From DASUZB01 sp036377075 (lineage in GTDB: Bacteria; Actinomycetota; CALGFH01), in assembly GCA_036377075.1 (NCBI GenBank), contig DASUZB010000012.1:10758-74757 (forward strand): a stretch of DNA of 64,000 nucleotides, read 5' to 3'. Under the pieces are notes generated by a model that searched no databases, was not told where the DNA came from, and saw only the letters and a program-made list of their open reading frames with translations. Below are positions 8,251 to 15,987 of the stretch, piece after piece. Made by a program: the position numbers and the translations under genes. Numbering within the stretch: the stretch's first letter is position 1; each line of letters opens with the position of its first letter.

Positions 8251-8580
8251 ATGAGCGATCTCGTCGAGCGCGTGCTCGGCGTGGTCAGGCAGATCCCTCC
8301 CGGCCGGGTGCTCACCTACGGCGACGTGGCGGCGATGGTCACCGCCCCGACGCCCCGTGACGTCGGCCAGGTGCTGCTGCGCCACGGCGACGACGTGCCC
8401 TGGTGGCGGGTGCTGCGGGCAGACGGCACCCCGCCGGAGCACCTGCGCGACCGCCAGCTCGCCCTGCTCCGCTCCGAGGGCACCCCGATGGCCGCCTTCG
8501 GCCAGGGCGTCGACCTGCGCCGCGCCCGCTGGGAGGCCGCCGGCCACGACGACGGCAAGCAAGGCTCGCTGTTCGACTAA
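8251..8580 (+). CDS. Alkyltransferase-like (ATL) MGMT-family protein
   Basis: The 109-residue protein has the C-terminal DNA-binding fold of O6-alkylguanine-DNA alkyltransferase, with IPPGRVLTYGDVAAM near the start. At the active-site position the family motif PCHRV reads PWWRV, so the methyl-accepting cysteine is replaced by Trp. This is the mark of ATL proteins, which bind O6-alkylguanine and flag it for nucleotide excision repair. ATG 8251 gives the usual family N-terminus (SDLVERVLGVV). ATG 8233 in the same frame is an alternative, and neither has a clear ribosome binding site. Confidence 0.85.
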   Translation: MSDLVERVLGVVRQIPPGRVLTYGDVAAMVTAPTPRDVGQVLLRHGDDVPWWRVLRADGTPPEHLRDRQLALLRSEGTPMAAFGQGVDLRRARWEAAGHDDGKQGSLFD

Positions 8581-8711
8581 ACGGCGATCATGTATCCGGC
8601 GCCGCATGCAGCGCCCCGCCAACGTGCAGCTTTGGACCATGCGCGCCGACCCCGCTGGCCACGCGACCACCTTGAACGGGATACGTGACCGCCGTTCTAC
8701 CGGGGAGCCCG

Positions 8712-9008
8712 TCAGGCGCGGAGGTAGGCGAGGACGGCCAGGACGCGGCGGTGGTCGGCGGTGGTGGTGGGGAGCCGCAGCTTGGCGAAGATGCTGCTGA
8801 CGTGCTTCTCGACGGCGCCTTCGGTGACCACCAGGCGCTCGGCGATGGCGGCGTTGGAGCGTCCCTCCGCCATCAGCTCCAGCACCTCGCGCTCGCGCGG
8901 GGTCAGCTCGGCGAGCGGGTCGTCGCGGCGGCGGCGGCCGAGCAGCTGGGCGACCACCTCCGGGTCGAGGGCGGCGCCGGACTCGCCGCACCGCATCGAG
9001 GCGCGCAC
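8712..9008 (-). pseudogene. 3' fragment of a NarL-type response regulator
   Basis: About 88 residues match the C-terminus of NarL/LuxR response regulators: the linker SGAALDPEVVAQLL, then LTPREREVLELMAEG, the recognition helix region VTEGAVEKHVSSIFAKL, and the ending HRRVLAVLAYLRA. The receiver domain is missing. Bases just upstream on this strand do not code for any receiver-like sequence and contain no in-frame phosphoacceptor region. I read it as a truncated gene rather than a stand-alone HTH protein because it begins in the middle of the interdomain linker. No histidine kinase remains beside it. Confidence 0.65.
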
Positions 9009-9056
9009 CTCGTCTGGCGACGTGGTGGTGCATCGCGGCTGACGGTGCGCCAGCCG

Positions 9057-9983
9057 TCAGGAGGCGTCCCCGCCGCGCCCGCCGCCGAACCACGACCAGT
9101 CGGTGACCGGGCCGAGGTGGCGGAGCTTGTCGGGGTTGACGATCGAGTGCACCGTCTGCACCAGGCCGTCGGCGATGTCCAGCGCGAGCACGCTGATCAG
9201 GTTGCCCTCCGGGTCGTAGGCGATCGCGCCCGGCTGGCCGTTGACCTCGGCGGGGCGCATGCGCACGCCGCCCCGCTCCGCCAGGCGCGCGAGCCCGAGC
9301 AGGAAGCGGGCCACCTGCACGGCGCCGTGGATCGGCTGGCTGACCGCCGGCGCCTTGCCGCCGCCGTCGCCGTACATGACCGCGTCGGCGGCGAGCATGC
9401 CGACGAGCCCGTCGGTGTCGCCCTCCTCGACGGCGGCGAGGAAGCGGCGGGACAGCTCCTCGCGCTGCCGGCGGGACGTCTCGAAGCGGGGCCTGCCGGC
9501 CTCGACGTGGCGGCGGGCGCGGACGGCGATCTGGCGGGCGTTGTCCTCGCGCTTGCCGACCACCCTGGCGATCTCGTCGTAGTCGTAGCCGAAGACCTCG
9601 CGCAGCAGGAACACCGCCCGCTCCACCGGCGAGAGGCGCTCGAGCAGGACCAGGAACGCCAGCGACAGGGAGTCGGCGGTCTCGGCGTGCGCCGCCGGGT
9701 CGGCCGTGGTGTCGTCGGCATCGGTGACCAGGGGCTCGGGCAGCCACGAGCCGACGTACGCCTCCCGCCGCACCCGCGCGGAGCGCAGGTGGTCGATGGC
9801 GAGCCGGGTGGTGATCGCCGCCAGGTACGCCTTGGGCGAGTCGACCCGCTCCGGGCCGGCCCGGTGGGCGCGCAGGAAGGTCTCCTGCACGATGTCCTCC
9901 GCCTCGCTGACGCTGCCGACCATCCGGTAGGCGATCGAGAACAGCAGCGGGCGGTACCTGGCGTACGCGTCGTGTTCGTCCAT
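9057..9983 (-). CDS. sigJ: ECF sigma factor with SnoaL-like tail (SigJ/ECF41 type)
   Basis: The 308-residue protein has sigma region 2 (residues about 5-70; AYRMVGSVSEAEDIVQETFL) and region 4 (about 115-165; LSPVERAVFLLREVFGYDYDEIA), followed by a SnoaL/NTF2-like domain from about 180 to 300. The tail contains DGGGK (about 227) and a VNPDKLRHL segment, both typical of ECF41 factors in which the tail modulates sigma activity in place of a separate anti-sigma factor. It lies 36 bases after a second ECF gene on the same strand and may share its transcript. The start ATG 9983 gives the standard N-terminus. Confidence 0.9.
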   Translation of the reverse strand: MDEHDAYARYRPLLFSIAYRMVGSVSEAEDIVQETFLRAHRAGPERVDSPKAYLAAITTRLAIDHLRSARVRREAYVGSWLPEPLVTDADDTTADPAAHAETADSLSLAFLVLLERLSPVERAVFLLREVFGYDYDEIARVVGKREDNARQIAVRARRHVEAGRPRFETSRRQREELSRRFLAAVEEGDTDGLVGMLAADAVMYGDGGGKAPAVSQPIHGAVQVARFLLGLARLAERGGVRMRPAEVNGQPGAIAYDPEGNLISVLALDIADGLVQTVHSIVNPDKLRHLGPVTDWSWFGGGRGGDAS

Positions 9984-10019
9984 GCCTCCAGCCTCCCGGC
10001 GCCTTTGCGAGTCTGCCCG

Positions 10020-11072
10020 TCACCGGGCTGGCGGAACCTTCAGACGAGATGGCGCCGAGCCCCGTGACAGTAGCGCCTGGGGGAGCCCGAACGGGCGCAG
10101 GACGTCGTTGCCGAGGAAGCGGGTGATGGCGGCGATCCGCCCGCCGTCGAGGGTGAGCACGATCAGCCCGGCGGCGGTCGCGACCGGTTCCCGCGGGTCG
10201 CCGAGGTAGCAGCCGAACGCCGGTTGGGTGTTGGCGCGCGTCGCCACCAGCCGGAAGCGTCGCTCGCCGTGCCAGGCGGCGCTGGCGCGCAGGAAGGACG
10301 CGATCGCCGCCGCGCCCTGGTACTGGTGCGGTGCCGGGGGCATGGTGAGCCAGGCGTCGCCGGTCAGCAGGGCGACCACGCCGTCGACGTCGTCGGCCTC
10401 GAAGGCGTCGGCGAAGCGCCGGGTGAGCTCGCGCTCGCGCGCCGAGCGCGGCGTCGGCGCCCGCCGCTGGGCCGCGGCCGCCGGGTCCGCGGCGAGCGCC
10501 GCCCGCGCCCGCTGCAGCGCGCCCTTGACCGAGGCCTCGCTGCTGCCGAGCATCGCCGCCACCTCGCCGGTGCGGAAGCCGAGCACGTCGCGCAGGACCA
10601 GCGCGCTGCGCTGGCGCGGCGGCAGCTGCTGCAGCCCGGCGACGAACGCCAGCTCGATCGCCTCCCTGGCCTGGAAGCGCGCCTCGGGCCCTGGCGAGCT
10701 GTCGGGAATCCCCTCGAGCAGCGCGTCCGGGTAGGGCTCGAGCCAGGTCGGCTCGCCGTGGCGGGTGGGCTCGGGCGGCTCGAACGGCGGCACCGGCGCC
10801 GGCGGTGGCCGCCGCCGGGCGTCGCGCAGCGCGTTGAGGCAGCGGTTGGTCGCGATTCGGTACAGCCACGCCCGCAGCGACGCCCGCCCCTCGAAGCCAG
10901 CCAGGCCACGCCAGGCCGCCAGCAGGGTCTCCTGCAGCACGTCCTCCGCGTCCTGCAGCGAGCCGAGCATCCGGTAGCAGTGCAGCTCCAGCTCGCGCCG
11001 GTAGGGGTCGGTGAGCTCGCGAAACGCCTGCTGGTCTCCCGCACGCGCGCGGGCGATGGTGGTCTCGTCCAC
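10020..11072 (-). CDS. ECF sigma factor with SnoaL-like tail (SigG type)
   Basis: The 350-residue protein has region 2 with FRELTDPYRRELELHCYRMLGS and DAEDVLQETLLAAWRGL, region 4 with QLPPRQRSALVLRDVLGF, a linker rich in Pro and Arg, and a C-terminal NTF2/SnoaL-like domain (about 225-345). This matches actinobacterial SigG-like (RNA polymerase sigma-70, ECF56-like) factors. GTG 11072 is selected because the family starts near DETTIARARAGDQQAF and GAGGA lies upstream at usable distance. The longer frame (to 11210) would overlap the divergent promoter region. Which promoters it recognises is unknown. Confidence 0.87.
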   Translation of the reverse strand: MDETTIARARAGDQQAFRELTDPYRRELELHCYRMLGSLQDAEDVLQETLLAAWRGLAGFEGRASLRAWLYRIATNRCLNALRDARRRPPPAPVPPFEPPEPTRHGEPTWLEPYPDALLEGIPDSSPGPEARFQAREAIELAFVAGLQQLPPRQRSALVLRDVLGFRTGEVAAMLGSSEASVKGALQRARAALAADPAAAAQRRAPTPRSARERELTRRFADAFEADDVDGVVALLTGDAWLTMPPAPHQYQGAAAIASFLRASAAWHGERRFRLVATRANTQPAFGCYLGDPREPVATAAGLIVLTLDGGRIAAITRFLGNDVLRPFGLPQALLSRGSAPSRLKVPPAR

Positions 11073-11197
11073 CCCGACATCCTCGCACCAGTGCCGCTCG
11101 CGCTCACCGCGATTGGGGTACCCGGCGCCGGCCGGTCCGTTTCCGCCCTGGATGGTGTCGTGACAACCGAGGGCCACACCTACCGAGGAGGACCACG

Positions 11198-11698
11198 ATG
11201 GCGGCGGCACGACCGGCGACGAACGGCAGCGACGAGCGAGGCAGGGCCCGTGCGGCGGCCGACCTGGCGGAGGGGACCATCCTGGCGACCGTGGAGGTCG
11301 CCGCGCCCCCTGAGCGCGTCTTCCAGGCGCTGGCCTCGAAGGAGGTCACCGACTGGTGGGTCAGGCCCGGCGTCTTCGACACCAGGGAGTGGAGCGGCGA
11401 CGTGCGCGCCGGCGGCCACTGGCGGGCCTCGGGCGTCGGCGGCGGGAAGCCCTACGCCCTCGAAGGCGAGTTCCTCGAGGTCGACCCGCCGCAACGGCTG
11501 GTGCACTCCTGGCACCCGGCCGGGGCGCCCGGCGCGGCCACCACGGTGACCTACCTGCTGGAACCGCTCGACCGGGGGACCCGCATCACGCTGCGGCACG
11601 CCGGCTTCGGCTCGCGGGAGGTGTGCGCCAACACCGGCATCGGCTGGGAGACGAGCTTCGAGCGCCTGGCCCAGTCGCTGGCCCCTCCTGGCGCCTGA
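11198..11698 (+). CDS. SRPBCC/AHSA1-domain protein
   Basis: The 166-residue protein has an N-terminal 25-residue Ala/Arg-rich stretch and then an AHSA1-type START-like fold: ILATVEVAAPPERVFQALAS, VTDWWVRPG, GHWRASG, EFLEVDPPQRLVHSW, and the C-terminal helix ending in LAQSLA. The family binds hydrophobic ligands or works as a partner of regulators, and no reaction can be assigned. ATG 11198 is preceded by GAGGAGGACCACG. It is divergent from the ECF sigma gene, and a short palindrome TGTC-GT-GACA at 11156-11165 lies in the shared region. Confidence 0.85.
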   Translation: MAAARPATNGSDERGRARAAADLAEGTILATVEVAAPPERVFQALASKEVTDWWVRPGVFDTREWSGDVRAGGHWRASGVGGGKPYALEGEFLEVDPPQRLVHSWHPAGAPGAATTVTYLLEPLDRGTRITLRHAGFGSREVCANTGIGWETSFERLAQSLAPPGA

Positions 11699-11701
11699 CC
11701 G

Positions 11702-12325
11702 TCAGCTCCGGGGGGTCCTGGCCGAGTCCCGCCGTCGGCGGGCGTGTTCCCTGGCCTTGGCGCGGTTGCCGCAGTACTGCATCGTGCACCAGCGACGGTG
11801 CCCCTGGCGGTTGACGAACAGCCAGCCGCAGTCCTTCCCGGGGCAGCGCCCGACCGGCGGCCGGTCGGGCTGGCACAGCAGCTCGGCCGCGCTGCGGGCG
11901 ACGGCGAGCAGGGGCAGGTCGAGCGAGACCGGCAGTACCCAGCGCGCCTGGCCGTCGGGACCGGCCACCAGCTCCGCCGCCGCGGCGGAGCGTTGCGCCA
12001 GCCTGGCGACCACCTGGAAATCCCGCCTGGCCGCCGGGTCCTGGGCGACCCGGTAGAGCGCCCGCCGCAGCCCGCGGGCCTCCTCGAGCACCCCGGCGGC
12101 CTCACCGGGCCGCCGGCGCCCGAGCGCGCGCACGCGGCCGCTCTCCTCGGCGCCGACCAGCCCCGCGTGGAACGCCCAGACCGCGAGGTGGTCGAAGTCG
12201 TGGAGCCATTCTCCCCTGGGGTGTGGAGGCGGGCCCCAGCCGGCCCACGTGTTGCAGAAGTCGAGGGCGGGGTGGCCGCCCACGAGGATGGGCATGCGGT
12301 AGCCCTCGACCATCACCCAGTGCAC
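11702..12325 (-). CDS. CGNR zinc-finger (ABATE-domain) transcriptional regulator
   Basis: The 207-residue protein has an N-terminal ABATE stress-response domain beginning GGHPALDFCNTWAGW, and a C-terminal CGNR zinc finger (about 158-192) with RCPGKDCGWLFVN and RRWCTMQYCGNRAKA. The four Cys probably bind zinc and the Arg-rich tail probably contacts DNA. Actinobacterial members are predicted regulators. The gene is divergent from a secreted-protein gene, and an inverted repeat CTAACC/GGTTAG between the two is a candidate operator. It ends 3 bases from the stop of the convergent AHSA1 gene. Confidence 0.88.
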   Translation of the reverse strand: MHWVMVEGYRMPILVGGHPALDFCNTWAGWGPPPHPRGEWLHDFDHLAVWAFHAGLVGAEESGRVRALGRRRPGEAAGVLEEARGLRRALYRVAQDPAARRDFQVVARLAQRSAAAAELVAGPDGQARWVLPVSLDLPLLAVARSAAELLCQPDRPPVGRCPGKDCGWLFVNRQGHRRWCTMQYCGNRAKAREHARRRRDSARTPRS

Positions 12326-12356
12326 GACAGGAGTGTAGCCGATCGGCGTTTGCGGG

Positions 12357-12386
12357 CTAACCGCTTTGGAGAAGAAAACTGGTTAG
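12357..12386. promoter_or_regulatory. Inverted repeat between CGNR regulator and secreted-protein genes
   Basis: CTAACC (12357-12362) and GGTTAG (12381-12386) form a 6-bp dyad with an 18-base AT-richer spacer, 31 bases before the CGNR start and 23 bases before the divergent gene. Position suggests an operator that would act on one or both genes. Binding is inferred only. Confidence 0.4.
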
Positions 12387-12409
12387 TCGACGCCATCGGA
12401 GGTGGGAAC

Positions 12410-12943
12410 ATGCGCATCAGCCGGATCGGGATGCTGCTCGTGGTCGCGGGGCTCACGCTGCTCGGGCCCACGACCACGGCGCTGGCAGACCACGACCACC
12501 CGCCGGGACCGCCGTGGACGCCGTACCGCTCCCAGCCGTTCGACGCGCCACCCGGGGCGCGCTGCTCGTTCGGGGTGCGGGGCGAGATCCTGCGCGACGA
12601 GGAGCTCAGCCGGACGCTGACGACCTACCCCGACGGCAGCATCCACCTGCAGGAGGTGATCGGGCCCCTGGTGTTCCGGTTCACCAACACGTCGACGGGG
12701 CGCAGCGTGGTGCGCAACCTCGACGGCACCGGCCTGTTCGACCGCGGCACCGACGGCTCCTTCGCGCTCTTCCTCGTCAAGGGCCACATGGGCGCCGGCC
12801 TCGCCTCCACCGACCCCGGCGGCCCCGCGCTCCTGTACTTCACCGGCACCGGCCACACCCTCGTCCAGGCCGCCGACGGCAGCCGCACCGTCATCTACGG
12901 CAAGGGCCCCGTCGAGAACGTCTGCAACGCCCTCGCGCGCTGA
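12410..12943 (+). CDS. Secreted protein of unknown function
   Basis: The 177-residue protein has a Sec signal peptide (RISRIGMLLVVAGLTLLG, cleavage probably after ALA near residue 26). The mature part contains mostly short beta-type segments (GSIHLQEVIGPLVFRFTNT, RTVIYGKGPVENVCNAL) and a conserved-looking pair of cysteines. Family members in actinobacteria are hypothetical exported proteins. ATG 12410 follows GGAGGTGGGAAC. It is divergent from the CGNR regulator, which may control it. Confidence 0.75.
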   Translation: MRISRIGMLLVVAGLTLLGPTTTALADHDHPPGPPWTPYRSQPFDAPPGARCSFGVRGEILRDEELSRTLTTYPDGSIHLQEVIGPLVFRFTNTSTGRSVVRNLDGTGLFDRGTDGSFALFLVKGHMGAGLASTDPGGPALLYFTGTGHTLVQAADGSRTVIYGKGPVENVCNALAR

Positions 12944-13043
12944 GGAGGCAGGTCAGCAGCAGGAGTCCCTGTCGTCCTTTTCCACAATTTGGACTTCGGT
13001 GATGTTCTCCCTGTCGTGGCTCCACGAGGATACGGATCGCCCA

Positions 13044-13075
13044 ATCGGCCTGCGCGTGCGGACGCGCAGGCCGAT
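13044..13075 (+). terminator. Perfect 14-bp hairpin upstream of the small-gene pair
   Basis: Bases 13044-13057 (ATCGGCCTGCGCGT) pair perfectly with 13062-13075 around a GCGG tetraloop. It is about 100 bases past the secreted-protein stop and 26 bases before the GTG of the HicA-like gene. It may end the upstream transcript, or be part of the 5' leader or operator of the pair. Confidence 0.5.
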
Positions 13076-13101
13076 CCGCATCGCTCCTGGAGGCAGCGCA
13101 G

Positions 13102-13332
13102 GTGTCAGCAGGTCGGCCCAGGCACCCGATCAAGGAGCTGGAGACGCTCCTACGGGAGGTGGAACGACCTGGCTGGCACGTCGACAAGGGCCGCACCTAC
13201 TTCAGGCTGCAATGCCCGTGCGGGAAGAGGCACATGAGGTGGGTGCACTTGACCCCGTCGGACGCAAACTACGTGAGGAACGTGCGAGGATGGCTCCGCC
13301 GGTGTTCGTGCTGGGAGGAGGGGGGCCGATGA
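13102..13332 (+). CDS. HicA-like small basic protein, candidate toxin
   Basis: The 76-residue basic protein begins RPRHPIKELETLLREVER and continues PGWHVDKGRTYFRLQCPCG, HMRWVHLTPSDANYVRNVRGWL and CSCWE. The order (helix, GW.V..G..YF strand, V.L.PSD..Y, final helix) resembles the double-stranded-RNA-binding-like fold of HicA mRNA interferases, but the usual catalytic His-rich GSHH motif is replaced by GRTYF and there are extra CPCG and CSC cysteines. GTG 13102 follows GGAGG by 8 bases. The stop overlaps the start of the next gene (ATGA). The toxin role is inference from fold-like pattern and gene pairing. Confidence 0.6.
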   Translation: MSAGRPRHPIKELETLLREVERPGWHVDKGRTYFRLQCPCGKRHMRWVHLTPSDANYVRNVRGWLRRCSCWEEGGR

Positions 13333-13628
13333 GGTACTCGTTCTCGATCGGCATGCGCATCTCCGGGCAGCGCGACGACCTCGAACGCGCGCTCGACCGG
13401 GTCATGGACGAGCTGGTGCGCCTGAACGCAGTGGACCCGAGCATCTCCGCGACGATCGACGAGGGTGAGGTCGAGATCTCGGTCGTGGTCGACGCGGACT
13501 CGCCTGACGCGGCGGTCGCCGCCGGGGCGAGCACGGTCAGGACGGCCCTGCACGCCGCGGAGTGGCACACCCCGACCTGGCCTGCGTTCAACGCTCGCTC
13601 GGTCGGGGCCAGGCTGGTCGACGCCTGA
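13329..13628 (+). CDS. Small protein coupled to the HicA-like gene, candidate antitoxin or partner
   Basis: The 99-residue acidic protein starts RYSFSIGMRISGQRDDLERAL, has a beta-hairpin-like middle (ISATIDEGEVEISVVVDAD) and ends with ADSPDAAVAAGASTVRTALH. A ferredoxin-like alternation of strands and helices is suggested. It has no clear DNA-binding motif. Overlap with the upstream gene (ATG 13329 inside its stop) indicates translational coupling and a functional pair. HicB antitoxins also carry a small alpha/beta domain, but I cannot show homology. The much longer open frame beginning at 12999 is rejected because it would run antisense to no domain and bypass the coupling. Confidence 0.65.
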   Translation: MRYSFSIGMRISGQRDDLERALDRVMDELVRLNAVDPSISATIDEGEVEISVVVDADSPDAAVAAGASTVRTALHAAEWHTPTWPAFNARSVGARLVDA

Positions 13629-13647
13629 GCGTGCCCCTACGGGTGCC

Positions 13648-14838
<1,191 letters not shown>

Positions 14839-14871
14839 CGACGGACGCCTCCTCCTGCCGGCTATGGGCCG

Positions 14872-15894
14872 CTACAAGCTCGCGGCCGCGGCTCGTCGCA
14901 ACGCTCGCAGACGGTCGTTGGTGAGGCCGGCGCGCAGGCGCCCGGCGCTTCCAGGGGACGCGCCCAGCGCGTCGAGGCCGAGCAGCGCGGCACCGACCAC
15001 CGGCGGCGCCGTCGCCCGCCTGAGCCTTGCCGCGGGCGCCAGCGCGCGGATGCCGGCCCTGATCCGCGCCTGGAAGGTCGCGTCGTCACGCTGCAGCACC
15101 CCGCCGCCGAGGACCACGTCGACGTCGCGGCCACCGAGGCCGAGCCGGCGGATGGCGGTCCTCGCCATCGTGACCACCTCGTCCGCCTGGCGCCCGACGA
15201 TCCCCGCCGCGGCGCGGTCGCCGGCCGCGGCGGCCTCGAACACCAGCGGGGCCAGCTCGAGCAGCCGGTCGTGGCCGATCGCCCCGAGGTGGACCGCCTC
15301 GACCACCGCGAGCGCGGAGTCCAGCCCGAAGTGCCCAGGAACCAGCCGCTGCAGCGCCGTCCGCGGCCCGCGGCCGTCCTCGCCGCGCATCGCCGCACCC
15401 ACCGCGGCGAGGCCGATGTCGTGGCCGCCGCCCCAGTCGCCGGAGAGCTGGCCGAGCGCGGGGAAGCGCACCTCCTCCCCGCCGGGCGCCACCCCGGCGC
15501 AGTTCATCCCCGACCCGACCACCACGCCGACGCCCCAGGTCCGCTCGGTCCCCGCCCGCAGCACCGCGAAGACGTCGTTGCGCAGCAGGTCCGCGCGGGC
15601 CCAGTGGCGCGCCGCGATCGCCGGCGCCATCGCCTGGTGGTCCGCCGGCAGGTCGAGTCCGGCGAGGCACCAGGCGCCGACCTCGGCGAGCGGGCGCCGG
15701 GACGGGTCGAGGCCGGCGTCGCGGCAGACCGCGACGACCAGCGCGTCGAGCACCTCGATCGCGGCCCCGACGCCGAGCCCGTGGTGGGAGGCGCCCGGCC
15801 CGCGCACCGCTCCGAGCACCGCCCCGTCCGCGTCGACCAGGGCGACGTCGGTCTTGGAGTTGCCCCCATCGACGGCGAGCACCGCGGCGTTCAT
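14872..15894 (-). CDS. BadF/BadG/BcrA/BcrD-type kinase, N-acetylglucosamine kinase-like (first copy)
   Basis: The 340-residue ASKHA-fold ATPase begins VLAVDGGNSKTDVALVD (phosphate-1 motif), has VGSGMNCAGVAPGG (phosphate-2 region, about 137), SGDWGGGHDIGL, and VVLGGGVLQ near the end (adenosine motif). These features match eukaryote-type N-acetylglucosamine kinase and BadF-like sugar kinases, which phosphorylate an amino sugar or related sugar at the 6 position. ATG 15894 begins the domain. The gene is followed by the MsmK-type ATPase and is divergent from the GH4 gene. A second, only moderately similar kinase is 6 kb away. The substrate is inferred from neighbours. Confidence 0.82.
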   Translation of the reverse strand: MNAAVLAVDGGNSKTDVALVDADGAVLGAVRGPGASHHGLGVGAAIEVLDALVVAVCRDAGLDPSRRPLAEVGAWCLAGLDLPADHQAMAPAIAARHWARADLLRNDVFAVLRAGTERTWGVGVVVGSGMNCAGVAPGGEEVRFPALGQLSGDWGGGHDIGLAAVGAAMRGEDGRGPRTALQRLVPGHFGLDSALAVVEAVHLGAIGHDRLLELAPLVFEAAAAGDRAAAGIVGRQADEVVTMARTAIRRLGLGGRDVDVVLGGGVLQRDDATFQARIRAGIRALAPAARLRRATAPPVVGAALLGLDALGASPGSAGRLRAGLTNDRLRALRRAAAASL

Positions 15895-15915
15895 GCTGGC
15901 GTCCGGTCCTCCCAA

Positions 15916-15932
15916 TAAGGAAACTTCCCTAA
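15916..15932. promoter_or_regulatory. Candidate ROK operator in kinase/GH4 intergenic region
   Basis: TAAGGAAACTTCCCTAA at 15916-15932 is an imperfect palindrome. Its complement TTAGGGAAGTTTCCTTA shares GTTTCCT with the site at 17304-17318 ahead of the ROK gene. It sits between two divergent sugar genes, where a shared repressor would act on both. Binding is inferred. Confidence 0.55.
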
Positions 15933-15987
15933 CCATCTCACGTCGGCTGAACATTAGCAGCCATTCGAGCAACGGATAAGGGGCGAC

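Noticed and set aside
7288..11088. Very long minus-strand open frame (1266 codons)
   Set aside because: It is an antisense shadow caused by the high GC content. It covers several well-supported genes on both strands and has a low-complexity Arg/Gly/Pro-rich product with no domain.
11156..11165. TGTC-GT-GACA palindrome upstream of the AHSA1 gene as an ECF or other operator
   Set aside because: The arms are only four bases, so the match is too short to support without a second site.
12999..13628. One long plus-strand frame for the small-gene region
   Set aside because: Its upstream part lacks a ribosome binding site and domain content and overlaps the HicA-like gene in another frame. The ATGA overlap at 13329 and the clean 99-residue product explain the region better.
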